Source: an uncultured Oscillospiraceae bacterium (GTDB lineage Bacteria; Bacillota; Clostridia; Oscillospirales; Oscillospiraceae). Taken from it: a DNA stretch of 47,603 bases. Shown here one piece after another: positions 7,725 to 15,693 of the stretch. A model generated the notes under the pieces. That model did not search any database and had not been told where the DNA came from. It saw only the letters and a list, made by a program, of their open reading frames with translations. The number at the start of each line of letters is the position of its first letter. Within the stretch, counting starts at the first letter, position 1. The stretch covers positions 1 to 47,603 of the forward strand of contig CAJUOT010000014.1 in assembly GCA_910588135.1 (NCBI GenBank), read 5' to 3'. The translations under genes were made by a program, and so were the position numbers.

Positions 7725-8411
7725 TCACTTCGCCGCGGGGTACTCGTTGCACAGCAGCCGGTAGGGAGGCTCGTCCTCCTCAACCTCCGGGAAACGGCCC
7801 ACGGGCGGATTGAAGCGGTTGTCCGTGTTGTCGTCATTGCACTGGCTCACCTCGCCCAGCAGCACCGGACCGCCGCCCTCCTCCACGGTGAAGTCGTGGT
7901 ACAGATGCTGCTGGATGTGGATACTCTCGCCGGGGGTGAGACGGATCTGCGTCCCGGCGGGGACGGTGTAGGTGCGCCCGTCGGTGTGGACAGTGACGTC
8001 TGAGGTGTAGTCGATCTCCTCATCCGGCAGGGAGTTGTACACCCGGATGAGTACATTCCCGCCGCCCCGGTTGATGATATCCTCGGTTTTGTACCAGTGG
8101 AAGTGGTTGGGGGCGTACTGGCCCTCCTTCAGATACAGCAGCTTTTCCGCATACACCTTGGGGTACTTGTCCGGCATGGCACGGTTGCCGTTGCGGATGG
8201 TGATGAGGGAAAAGCCGAAGTGGTCGAAGTCGCCCTTGCCGTAGTCGGTGATGTCCCAGCCCAGCATACATTCCCGGACCTCATCGTACTCGTGTCCCAG
8301 GGTCTGCCACTGATCCGGGGTGAACTGGCAGAAGGGCGGCAGGGCGAAGCGGTACTGGGCGCACATGGCCTCCAGCTCCTTCAAAGCGGCATTGATTTCC
8401 GAGCGTTTCAT
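7725..8411 (-). CDS. D-lyxose (D-mannose) ketol-isomerase
   Basis: Cupin-fold isomerase of the D-lyxose isomerase family (EC 5.3.1.15), which interconverts D-lyxose and D-xylulose and also D-mannose and D-fructose. Length 228 aa is normal. The metal site is visible as PNHFHWYKTEDI with H103, H105 and E110, and the fourth ligand lies in the HIQQHLYHDF segment (H169 or H172). Start at ATG 8411 has AGAGGAAAATGCC before it. It sits between the pseudo-ABC protein and the fructokinase-like kinase, which fits a route mannose to fructose to fructose-6-phosphate in the cytoplasm. The AT-rich 99-bp gap upstream could hold a secondary promoter but no clear boxes were found. Confidence 0.92.
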   Translation of the reverse strand: MKRSEINAALKELEAMCAQYRFALPPFCQFTPDQWQTLGHEYDEVRECMLGWDITDYGKGDFDHFGFSLITIRNGNRAMPDKYPKVYAEKLLYLKEGQYAPNHFHWYKTEDIINRGGGNVLIRVYNSLPDEEIDYTSDVTVHTDGRTYTVPAGTQIRLTPGESIHIQQHLYHDFTVEEGGGPVLLGEVSQCNDDNTDNRFNPPVGRFPEVEEDEPPYRLLCNEYPAAK

Positions 8412-8510
8412 AAGGCATTTTCCTCTCTATGTTAAAATTTCCTTGTGATTCATGTCCTTGCTTTATCTTGATTACTTATTATCGTAAAAGGTCTCTTGAA
8501 TTTCATTTGC

Positions 8511-9983
8511 TCATTTGAACCCTTGATACAAATTCAGCCAGGGCGCGTAAAAGGGTATGTGGCCAAACTCTGACTGTTCGTACACCTCCGGCGGCGCGCC
8601 CTGACGGATGCGGATCAGCCGGGAAGCCAGGGAGAGGGAGTCGGCCAGGTTGATGGCCAGAATGACCAGAGCAATGCCCTTTTTCAACAGTTGCTCCAGT
8701 AGCTCCCAGATGTGGATGCGCATCTCCAGATCCGCCCCCTGAAAGGGCTGGACGCAGAACACCACTTTGGGGTTTTGGAGCAGGACGCGCTGGTACACCA
8801 GATCGTATTTCTGCCGGACGGACAGCTGCTCCGGCAAATGCCGGAACACCTCATCCCCCAACACCTCCGCGCAGGCTTGGCGCAGGCCCTTTTGCACCTG
8901 GGCGCTGCGCCACAGCTCCGGCAGGCGGTGGTCCAGGGTGATACCCACATTGTCCAAGCAGCTCAGCTGGGGGAAAACCATGGAGCGGTCCGGCCGCTCC
9001 CGGATGACGGCGATCCGGCGATCCAGCCCCGGCACATAGGGCGCGCTGTCCAGGTAAATACAGCCCGCCTCTATGGGGATTTCCCCATGGAACAAACTGA
9101 TAAGATCCTGAAATACCCGGTTTTGCAGGTCCTGAAGCACAACGCATTCCCCCGGAGCCACAGAAAAAGACAGTCCTTCCGCCGCGCCGCCGGACACCCC
9201 CTCCACCCGCAGCACCGGGGGCCGCTCCTCCCTGCCCTGCTGGCGGTGGAGCTGACGGCGAACCATGTCATCGTAAGAGCCGATGATGGACAGGTTCATG
9301 GCCTCGTGCTCCAGTACCTTGGTGATGCGCCCGTTGGAAAACAGGGCGGTTCTATCGCAGATGCGGGCCAGCTCCTCGTAGTGAAACCCTAGGTATAAAA
9401 AGGAGATTCCCTCTTTGGCGTAGCGCCGGAGGATCTGGTGGAGCCGGGACAGCTCCGAATCGCTGATAAAGGTGCTTACCTCCCGGAGGATAACCAAGCG
9501 GCAGCCCGCCACGAGAGCCTTCACCAACTCTACGAGGAACCGCTGAAAGTGGGTCAGGTCCCCCACGTAGGCGTCGGTAGAGATGCCCGCGTCCAAACGG
9601 TCCAGGACAGGCTGGAGCTGCTGGCGCAATATCCTGGGCCGGATCAGCCAGGTACGGAAGGCGGGCCGGAGCACAAATATGTTGTCCGCCACGGTCAGTC
9701 CCTCCACCAGGCAGCTGTCGCTCTGAATGACGCCGATCTGGTTATATCTGGGGGCGGGAGCGCACCAGGAATTAAGCAGCTCCTCCCGGTAGTAGATGCT
9801 GCCTGTCTGGAGGGGAAGATTGCGGCGGAGCAGCTCGGTGAGGGCGGTCATGCTGTGGCCGCAGTTCAGGGGGATGAGGCCCATGATCTCCCCGGCAAAA
9901 ATATTGAGGCTGAAGTCCCGCAGGGGCGTGTTCCCCTGCTCCTGATAGGTGACATGGGACAGGCGCAGCACCTCTTCCCTCAT
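8511..9983 (-). CDS. Catalytically dead RbsA-like twin ABC-ATPase homologue
   Basis: 490 aa with the two-domain layout of sugar-import ATPases (RbsA/MglA), but every nucleotide motif is lost. The Walker A position (residues about 36-45) reads GLIPLNCGHSMT instead of GENGAGKST. The Walker B position reads LVILREVSTF instead of LILDEPTSA. In domain 2 the Walker A site reads VVLQDLQNRV, the signature reads LSVRQKYDL and Walker B reads VVFCVQPFQG. Overall strand-helix order is preserved and the frame is intact, so this is a maintained protein, not random decay. Its start overlaps the histidine kinase stop as ATGA, so it is made together with the two-component sensor and not with the transporter. 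I infer a signalling or scaffold role; ATP hydrolysis is unlikely. Confidence 0.8.
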   Translation of the reverse strand: MREEVLRLSHVTYQEQGNTPLRDFSLNIFAGEIMGLIPLNCGHSMTALTELLRRNLPLQTGSIYYREELLNSWCAPAPRYNQIGVIQSDSCLVEGLTVADNIFVLRPAFRTWLIRPRILRQQLQPVLDRLDAGISTDAYVGDLTHFQRFLVELVKALVAGCRLVILREVSTFISDSELSRLHQILRRYAKEGISFLYLGFHYEELARICDRTALFSNGRITKVLEHEAMNLSIIGSYDDMVRRQLHRQQGREERPPVLRVEGVSGGAAEGLSFSVAPGECVVLQDLQNRVFQDLISLFHGEIPIEAGCIYLDSAPYVPGLDRRIAVIRERPDRSMVFPQLSCLDNVGITLDHRLPELWRSAQVQKGLRQACAEVLGDEVFRHLPEQLSVRQKYDLVYQRVLLQNPKVVFCVQPFQGADLEMRIHIWELLEQLLKKGIALVILAINLADSLSLASRLIRIRQGAPPEVYEQSEFGHIPFYAPWLNLYQGFK

Positions 9984-11032
9984 CCCAGCACCCCCGGATT
10001 TTTCACATCCCAGTCATTGCTGATACAGGGCAGGGTGATCTCCACCGTAGTGCCCATGCCGATCATCGAGTACACATACAGCCCGCACTCCTCCCCAAAC
10101 AGCAGGCGAATGCGGTTGTCCACGTTGACCAAAGCCACACCGCCCTGGCCCTCGTCCTCCTTGGGTTGGGAGTTGGCCAGGCCGCCCTTCCCCAGCCGCC
10201 CGTTGAGCCTGCCCAGGGTCTCCTCGTCCATGCCCACGCCGTCGTCCGACACGCTGATGAGCAGCCGCTTTTTTGTGCGCTGGAGACGGATGGTCAGATG
10301 GCCGGCGCCGATTTTCAACTCGGTACCGTGAATGATGCTGTTTTCCAGAATGGGCTGGAGGGTTAGCTTGGGCAGGCGGAACTGGTAGAGTTCCTCCCGG
10401 TCCTCGGGGGCGCACTGTATGTCCAGGTGCAGCCTGCTGCCAAAGCGGTACTGCTGGATGCGGAAGTAGGTCTCACAGTTTTGCAGCTCCTCCTCCACGG
10501 TCACCAGGTTTTCCACCTTGCTGATGGTATACCGGAAAAAGGTGGCCAGCGCCTCGGTCATGTCGGCCACGCTGTCCAGCTGGGCCAGCATGGCCTCGCT
10601 GCGGATGCTCTCCAGGGTGTTGTAGAGGAAATGGGGATTGATCTGGTTTTGCAGGGCCAGGTACTGGGCCTGGCGTTTGTTCAGGCTGAACACCTTGGCA
10701 GGGTCCAGCACCTGGCGCATCTGCTGGAGCATCTGCTCCTCCGCCGGAGACAGGGCGCAGTCCAGTACGGCCTGCTCCTCCTTCCCCCCGGTGTATCCCT
10801 CCATGAGAAGACGCAGAGCCTGCTCCCGCCGCCGGAAGGGAGCTCCGATCCAAAAATACGCCGCGGCTACCGCCGCCAGCAGGACGGTCAGGGACAGCGC
10901 CAGCAGCGCCACAGGCCGGTTTCCCCGGGCGGCCCGGACTAGCGCCGCCGTCAGCAGCGCCGCCAGCAGGACGAACACCGTCCGCGCTAGCATTCTGGCC
11001 CGGCAAGACAGATAAAAGGATCTGCGTTCCAA
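9980..11032 (-). CDS. YesM-type sensor histidine kinase
   Basis: Membrane histidine kinase of the His_kinase (PF06580) plus HATPase_c type that phosphorylates a YesN-like partner. Two transmembrane helices (about residues 17-35 and 41-63) are separated by a very short loop, so there is almost no extracytoplasmic sensor domain. The phospho-acceptor box LQNQINPHFLYNTLESIR places the His at 134. The N box is LQPILENSIIHG and the G box SDDGVGM. The TTG start at 11032 was chosen because GGAGG lies 9 bp upstream; ATG at codon 14 is an alternative. It lies 28 bp after the response regulator and overlaps the pseudo-ABC gene by 4 bp. Lacking a sensor loop, it probably receives its signal through another protein, perhaps the binding lipoprotein or the pseudo-ABC partner. 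Confidence 0.92.
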   Translation of the reverse strand: MERRSFYLSCRARMLARTVFVLLAALLTAALVRAARGNRPVALLALSLTVLLAAVAAAYFWIGAPFRRREQALRLLMEGYTGGKEEQAVLDCALSPAEEQMLQQMRQVLDPAKVFSLNKRQAQYLALQNQINPHFLYNTLESIRSEAMLAQLDSVADMTEALATFFRYTISKVENLVTVEEELQNCETYFRIQQYRFGSRLHLDIQCAPEDREELYQFRLPKLTLQPILENSIIHGTELKIGAGHLTIRLQRTKKRLLISVSDDGVGMDEETLGRLNGRLGKGGLANSQPKEDEGQGGVALVNVDNRIRLLFGEECGLYVYSMIGMGTTVEITLPCISNDWDVKNPGVLG

Positions 11033-11060
11033 GGCATTCGTCCTCCTTCCTCATCCAGCC

Positions 11061-12650
11061 TCAGCCGTACAGCTTTCGGTACTGGCCGGGGTTCAAATTG
11101 GTCTCTCTTTTGAAGTTCTGGGTAAAGTGCTTCACATCGCTGTAGCCCACCTGAACGCAGATCTCCGCCACCGGCAGATTGGTTCGCTGGAGCAGCTCCT
11201 TGGCCCGCTCCATCCGCACCCGGGTGAGGTATTTGGCGAAGCCCTCCCCGGTCTCCTTTTTGAACAGGGCGCTGAAATAGCTGGGGGTGAACCCCACCAT
11301 ATCGCACACGTCCTCCAGGGTGATGGGCTGGCTGTAGTGCTTCTGGATGTACTGCTTTGCCTCCCGGACGGGGCGGATGGCGTCGCTGCGCCGCCGCTCC
11401 AGGATGGCCTGGATCTGCTCGCGCTGCATCCGCTTCAGGTGCTGAAACAGCTGCTCCCACTGGCCGCACCGGTCGCAGTCCGACTCAAACCTCAGCTGAA
11501 GCTGTTCCCGGCCCTCGATCTCAGGCCGCTGGAGGAACAGCCGCCCCGCCCCCGCCGCCAGCTCCAGCACCTCCCAGCCCCGGACCCCGGGGGTGTCCCG
11601 GACGGCCTGGATAAGTTCGTCCGCCGCCTGATCCAGCAGCTCCGGATCGGCGCTCTCCATCCCCCGCTCCATGGTCCGGCGGTACTGCTCCAGCAGCTGG
11701 TCGCGATCCAGCTCCGGGGGACAGGGGCCGCCCTCCAGCAGCCGTCCCGTCCCCTGGATCAGCCGATCCGCCGCCGCCCGGCGGGCGGCCCGCGCGCAGC
11801 CGGGCAGATCCTCTGCCCGATCCGCAATGGGACCCAGGGCCAGGGAGAACTCCAGCGGGCCGAAAATGGTCCGCTGGGCCAGAAGCTGGTCCAGACAGCC
11901 CCGCAGGTGCTTGCGGACGGCCTCCTGCCGCTCTCCGGGGTAATTCAGCAGACAGCAGCCCCAGCCCTTTTGGAAGGCCAGCAGCGTCTCGTGGCACAGG
12001 GGGGCCAGCTCCCGCTGAAAAATCTTTAACGCCTTATCCTGGACGATTTCCAGAGTGGCCGCAGAGAAGGAGCCGGAGGGGCCGTCTATTTTCAGCAGCA
12101 CCGCCTGGCACAGCCCCGGCTTGGCGCGGAAGCGGTAAGTGTCCCACAGCAGCTCTTCGGTGACCGCCTCCAGCCGCTGGCCCAGCAGATCCAGGGGCAG
12201 GCGGGCCCGGAGCTGGTCTGCAGTTTCCCGGTTGGCCTGGCGCAGGCGCTCCATCTCCACGGCGGAGCAGGCGCGCTGGCGGCACCGCTGGCCCAGCTTT
12301 TCCAGGGTGGACATCAGCTCCTCCCGCTTGATGGGCTTGAGCAGATAGTCCCCCACGCCATATTTGATGGCAGTCTGAGCGAACTCGAAATGGGCGTAGC
12401 CGCTGATGATAACGATTTCCAGCTGGGGGAATTTTTCCTTGGCCCGCTGGATCAGCTCCAGGCCGTGACAGCCCGGCATACGGATGTCGGTGATCAAAAT
12501 ATCCGGGTGGAGGCGCTCCACCAGCTTCAGGGCCTCCAGGCCGTTGGAGGCCACCCCGGCCACCTCCATCCCCAGGCTGTTCCAGTCGGCCAGCATCAGG
12601 ATCAGCTGGCATACCCTGTCCTCGTCGTCCGCCACCACCACTCTCAGCAT
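11061..12650 (-). CDS. YesN-type response regulator, AraC DNA-binding domain
   Basis: Cytoplasmic transcription regulator of 529 aa. The receiver domain (residues 1-120) has the acidic pair D8/D9, phospho-acceptor D55 in ILITDIRMPG, and conserved K105 in YLLKPIKRE. A long central region (about 125-420) is typical for YesN proteins but not recognised as a domain. The C-terminus (about 425-528) is an AraC-type double HTH (PITLEDVCDMVGFTPSYFS and LPVAEICVQVGYSDVKHFT). ATG 12650 follows GAGGAGG. It most likely switches on the upstream transporter promoter at 17252-17280 in response to the kinase encoded next. A TATAAT at 12717 may give it separate expression. Confidence 0.93.
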   Translation of the reverse strand: MLRVVVADDEDRVCQLILMLADWNSLGMEVAGVASNGLEALKLVERLHPDILITDIRMPGCHGLELIQRAKEKFPQLEIVIISGYAHFEFAQTAIKYGVGDYLLKPIKREELMSTLEKLGQRCRQRACSAVEMERLRQANRETADQLRARLPLDLLGQRLEAVTEELLWDTYRFRAKPGLCQAVLLKIDGPSGSFSAATLEIVQDKALKIFQRELAPLCHETLLAFQKGWGCCLLNYPGERQEAVRKHLRGCLDQLLAQRTIFGPLEFSLALGPIADRAEDLPGCARAARRAAADRLIQGTGRLLEGGPCPPELDRDQLLEQYRRTMERGMESADPELLDQAADELIQAVRDTPGVRGWEVLELAAGAGRLFLQRPEIEGREQLQLRFESDCDRCGQWEQLFQHLKRMQREQIQAILERRRSDAIRPVREAKQYIQKHYSQPITLEDVCDMVGFTPSYFSALFKKETGEGFAKYLTRVRMERAKELLQRTNLPVAEICVQVGYSDVKHFTQNFKRETNLNPGQYRKLYG

Positions 12651-12716
12651 GGCCGCGCCTCCTCTCTGGTTTGATATTGAATGCCTCCCACAGGCTGAAA
12701 GACAAGTGTGACAGAT

Positions 12717-12722
12717 ATTATA
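12717..12722 (-). promoter_or_regulatory. Possible -10 box for the sensor genes
   Basis: A perfect TATAAT on the minus strand lies 67 bp before the regulator start, between the hairpin at 12747-12776 and the gene. No good -35 is seen at 17 bp, so it may be activator-dependent or weak. Confidence 0.4.
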
Positions 12723-12746
12723 TAACAGTTATTCGAAAAATTCCAC

Positions 12747-12776
12747 AAGAACGCCGGAGCTTTGTCCGGCGTTCTT
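12747..12776 (-). terminator. Hairpin after the binding-protein gene
   Basis: A 12-bp perfect stem (AAGAACGCCGGA with its complement) and 6-base loop lie between the lipoprotein stop and the regulator gene. There is only a short U-run (AATTTTT), so it probably acts as a partial terminator or mRNA stabiliser, allowing more lipoprotein than regulator to be made. Confidence 0.6.
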
Positions 12777-12798
12777 GGGAACGGTATTGAGGGAGCGT

Positions 12799-14598
12799 TT
12801 ACTTGGTCAGTACGGAGACGCCGGTGTCGGTGACCGCGCCGCCCAGACTCTCGCCCTCCAGCGCTTTCACACAGGCCTCCACGCCGCTGGAGCCCATGAC
12901 GTCGGGATTCTGGGCCATAGTGGCCAGCAGGTAGCCGTCGTCGATGAGACCCAGGATGGCGTCGGACTTGTCGAAGCCCACGCCGATGATGTCCGCCTTG
13001 CCGGTGGCCTTGATGGCGTTGCCCGCGCCGGTGGTGGAGCCCTCGTTGCAGCCAAAGATGCCCACGACGCCCTGGGTGATGTAGTTCTCCGCGATGGACT
13101 GGGACTTGGCCGCGTCGCCCTCGCCGTACTGGGTCTCCAGCAGCTCGAAGCCGCTGCCCTCAAAAGCGGAGCGGAAGCCCTCCTCCCGCATGACGCAGGA
13201 ATCGGTGGCGGCATTCACGTTGATGATGCCGATTTTGCCGGAGGTGACGCCCTTGGCCTCCAGGGCCTTCTTCATCTCCTCGCCGGCGGTCTTGCCCGCC
13301 GCCTTGTTGTCGGTGGAGAAGGTGGCCTCGGCCTCCACGTTGGCGGGGGAGTCCACATAGACGATCTTCACGCCCTTGGACTGCGCCTCCTTCAGAGCGG
13401 AGGAGATGGCGTCCGGGCCGTTGGCGGCCACCATGATGGCGTTGTAGCCGCCGGCCACGGCGTTGTTCACGCACTCAATCTGCTGGGCGTCGTCCTTGGT
13501 GTTGGGGGACATGAAGGTGACGGTAACCCCCAGCTCCTTGGCCTGGGCCTGGGCGCCCTCGTTCAAGGTGACCCAGTGCTGGTCAATGGAGTCCATGGTG
13601 ATCAGGGCAATCTTCCACTCCTGGCTGGCGGTGGAACCGCCATTGTTGGAGGGAGCGCCGTCCTCTTTGGTCAGTACGGAGACGCCGGTGTCGGTGACCT
13701 TGCCACCCAGGCTCTCGCCGTTGATGGCTTTGACCGCAGCCTTCACGCCCTCATAGCCCATCACGTCGGGATTCTGGGCCATAGTGGCCAGCAGGTAGCC
13801 GTCGTCGATGAGACCCAGGATGGCGTCGGACTTGTCGAAGCCCACGCCGATGATGTCCGCCTTGCCGGTGGCCTTGATGGCGTTGCCCGCGCCGGTGGTG
13901 GAGCCCTCGTTGCAGCCAAAGATGCCCACGACGCCCTGGGTGATGTAGTTCTCCGCGATGGACTGGGACTTGGCCGCGTCGCCCTCGCCGTACTGGGTCT
14001 CCAGCAGCTCGAAGCCGCTGCCCTCAAAAGCGGAGCGGAAGCCCTCCTCCCGCATGACGCAGGAATCGGTGGCGGCATTCACGTTGATGATGCCGATTTT
14101 GCCGGAGGTGACGCCCTTGGCCTCCAGGGCCTTCTTCATCTCCTCGCCGGCGGTCTTGCCCGCCGCCTTGTTGTCGGTGGAGAAGGTGGCCTCGGCCTCC
14201 ACGTTGGCGGGGGAGTCCACGTAGACAATCTTCACGCCCTTGGACTGGGCTTCCTTCAGGGCGGAGGAGATGGCGTCCGGGCCGTTGGCGGCCACGATGA
14301 TGGCCTTGGCCCCAGCGCTGACGGCGTTGTTCACGCACTCGATCTGCTGGGCGTCGTCCTTGGTGTTGGGGGACATGAACTGGACGTTGACGCCCAGCTC
14401 CTTGGCCGCCTTCTGGGCGCCCTCGTTCAAGGTGATCCAGTGCTGGTCGATGGAGTCCATGGTGATCAGGGCGATCATGGTGTCGCCGTCGTTCTGCTTG
14501 CCGCCGTCGGCGGGCTTGCCGGCACAGCCCGCCAGCCCGGCCAGCACCAGGCACAGCGCGCACAGGATTGCTGTGAGCTTCCTCAATTTCATTTTCAT
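12799..14598 (-). CDS. Sugar-binding lipoprotein with two tandem binding domains
   Basis: Substrate-binding protein of the Peripla_BP_4 (ribose/galactose) type, but with two complete domains in one 599-aa chain; usual length is about 320-360 aa. ATG 14598 follows AAGGAGGAACA. A signal peptide ends in LAGLAGC with the lipid-modified Cys at 25. Domain 1 (about 40-325) and domain 2 (about 338-599) both read IALITMDSIDQHW, SPNTKDDAQQIECVNNAV, AANGPDAISSALKEAQSKG and FDKSDAILGLIDDGY. They are joined by an Asn/Ser/Gly-rich linker near 328-338. The DNA period is 864 bp, with 458 bp identical between copies. It is the third gene of the import operon and should feed the RbsC-like permease. Two tethered domains could raise local ligand loading or pair with both halves of the permease. 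Confidence 0.93.
   Translation of the reverse strand: MKMKLRKLTAILCALCLVLAGLAGCAGKPADGGKQNDGDTMIALITMDSIDQHWITLNEGAQKAAKELGVNVQFMSPNTKDDAQQIECVNNAVSAGAKAIIVAANGPDAISSALKEAQSKGVKIVYVDSPANVEAEATFSTDNKAAGKTAGEEMKKALEAKGVTSGKIGIINVNAATDSCVMREEGFRSAFEGSGFELLETQYGEGDAAKSQSIAENYITQGVVGIFGCNEGSTTGAGNAIKATGKADIIGVGFDKSDAILGLIDDGYLLATMAQNPDVMGYEGVKAAVKAINGESLGGKVTDTGVSVLTKEDGAPSNNGGSTASQEWKIALITMDSIDQHWVTLNEGAQAQAKELGVTVTFMSPNTKDDAQQIECVNNAVAGGYNAIMVAANGPDAISSALKEAQSKGVKIVYVDSPANVEAEATFSTDNKAAGKTAGEEMKKALEAKGVTSGKIGIINVNAATDSCVMREEGFRSAFEGSGFELLETQYGEGDAAKSQSIAENYITQGVVGIFGCNEGSTTGAGNAIKATGKADIIGVGFDKSDAILGLIDDGYLLATMAQNPDVMGSSGVEACVKALEGESLGGAVTDTGVSVLTK
12899..13356 (-). repeat. Identical half of the internal gene duplication, copy in domain 2
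   Basis: 458 bp that match 13763-14220 base for base, offset 864 bp. Mismatches begin at 12898 and 13357. The outer parts of the two domains differ at many positions, so identity is confined to this block. Confidence 0.95.
13763..14220 (-). repeat. Identical half of the internal gene duplication, copy in domain 1
   Basis: Exact match to 12899-13356. The sharp edges, compared with diverged flanks, suggest gene conversion between the two domains rather than one very recent whole-unit duplication. Confidence 0.95.
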
Positions 14599-14638
14599 TG
14601 TTCCTCCTTTATTTTTATCAATTAGCACCTGTCGGTGA

Positions 14639-15679
14639 CTAATCTGCCTTGGGGGCGGAGCCGTGCTTCACGGTCTTTTTCCGGTAGGCCCCGTTGCGGA
14701 CGACCACGTCCAGGAACACGGCGCCCACCACGATGATGCCGATGACCAGCCGCTGTATGCCCACCTGGGCACCGATCATGTTCAGGCCGTTCTCCAGCGT
14801 CTGCCACACCGCCGCGCCGGCCAAGGTGCCCAGCAGGATGCCGGTGCCGCCCAGAGGGGACACGCCGCCGATCACGCCCGCCGCCACGCCGTACATCTCA
14901 TACATATTGCCGGCCTCCATATTGCCCATGCCCGCCTGGCCGCACAGGATGAAACCCACCACGCAGGAACAGAAGGCGCTGACCAGATAGGCCTTGGTGG
15001 TGGTGGCCAGCACGCTGACGCCGGACAGCTTGGCGGCGTCGGCGTTGGAGCCAATGGCATAGATGTGGCGGCCCGTGCGGGTCTTGGACAGCAGGAAGAA
15101 GAACACGACGAACAGAACGATGGCGATCCAGAAGGTGTTGTAGATGCCCAGGGTGGATCCATAGTAGAAGAAATTGCCGAAAGCGTCCGCCGCCTCTTTG
15201 CCGATGCCGGAGGCGATGGCGTCGGTATTGCGGTTGCCGTTGACGATGTAGGCCACGCCCCGAGCCACGAACATGGTGCCCAGAGTGGCGATGAAGGGGG
15301 GCAGCTTCCATTTGCCCACCAGCAGCCCGTTGAGCATGCCGATGACCAGGCAGCACGCCAGTGTAATGAGGATGGCGGCGATGGGGTGGACGCCCATGGT
15401 CATCAGGGTGGCGGAGATCATGGCGCTCATGCCCGCCACCGAGCCGATGGACAAGTCGATATTGCCGGTGATGAGGATGTAGCTCTGCCCGATGCCGATG
15501 AGCAGGTATTTGGACATGGAGCGCAGCAGGTTCATGATGTTCTGCCCGGAGAACACCGTGGGGTTGATGATGCCGAAGGCGATGTAGATGGCGATGAGCC
15601 CGGCGAAGGCCGTCAGGGCCCCGCCCATGCCCCTGGTGCTCAAAATGCGCTTGATGGGGTTCTGCTTTCTCTCATTCAT
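14639..15679 (-). CDS. RbsC-like sugar ABC permease
   Basis: Inner-membrane channel subunit of a ribose/galactose-type importer (BPD_transp_2 family), 346 aa with eight to ten hydrophobic helices. Family segments are visible: NLLRSMSKYLLIGIGQSYIL, GNIDLSIGSVAGMSAMI and NGLLVGKWKLPPFIATLGTM. ATG 15679 follows GAGGAGGGCTGAGACA. It is 14 bp downstream of the ATPase gene and 40 bp upstream of the tandem-domain lipoprotein, so all three subunits are co-transcribed. Only one permease gene is present, so it should act as a homodimer. The substrate is not fixed by sequence; mannose, lyxose or a related sugar is inferred from the enzymes downstream. Confidence 0.94.
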   Translation of the reverse strand: MNERKQNPIKRILSTRGMGGALTAFAGLIAIYIAFGIINPTVFSGQNIMNLLRSMSKYLLIGIGQSYILITGNIDLSIGSVAGMSAMISATLMTMGVHPIAAILITLACCLVIGMLNGLLVGKWKLPPFIATLGTMFVARGVAYIVNGNRNTDAIASGIGKEAADAFGNFFYYGSTLGIYNTFWIAIVLFVVFFFLLSKTRTGRHIYAIGSNADAAKLSGVSVLATTTKAYLVSAFCSCVVGFILCGQAGMGNMEAGNMYEMYGVAAGVIGGVSPLGGTGILLGTLAGAAVWQTLENGLNMIGAQVGIQRLVIGIIVVGAVFLDVVVRNGAYRKKTVKHGSAPKAD

Positions 15680-15693
15680 TGTCTCAGCCCTCC

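Noticed and set aside
12899..14220. Two separate adjacent binding-protein genes
   Set aside because: The frame is continuous through the linker with no stop, second signal peptide or internal ribosome site, so it is one fused gene.
12775..14625. Plus-strand open frame of 616 aa opposite the binding lipoprotein
   Set aside because: Gly/Val/His-rich shadow caused by high GC; the minus strand has signal peptide, lipobox, domains and ribosome site.
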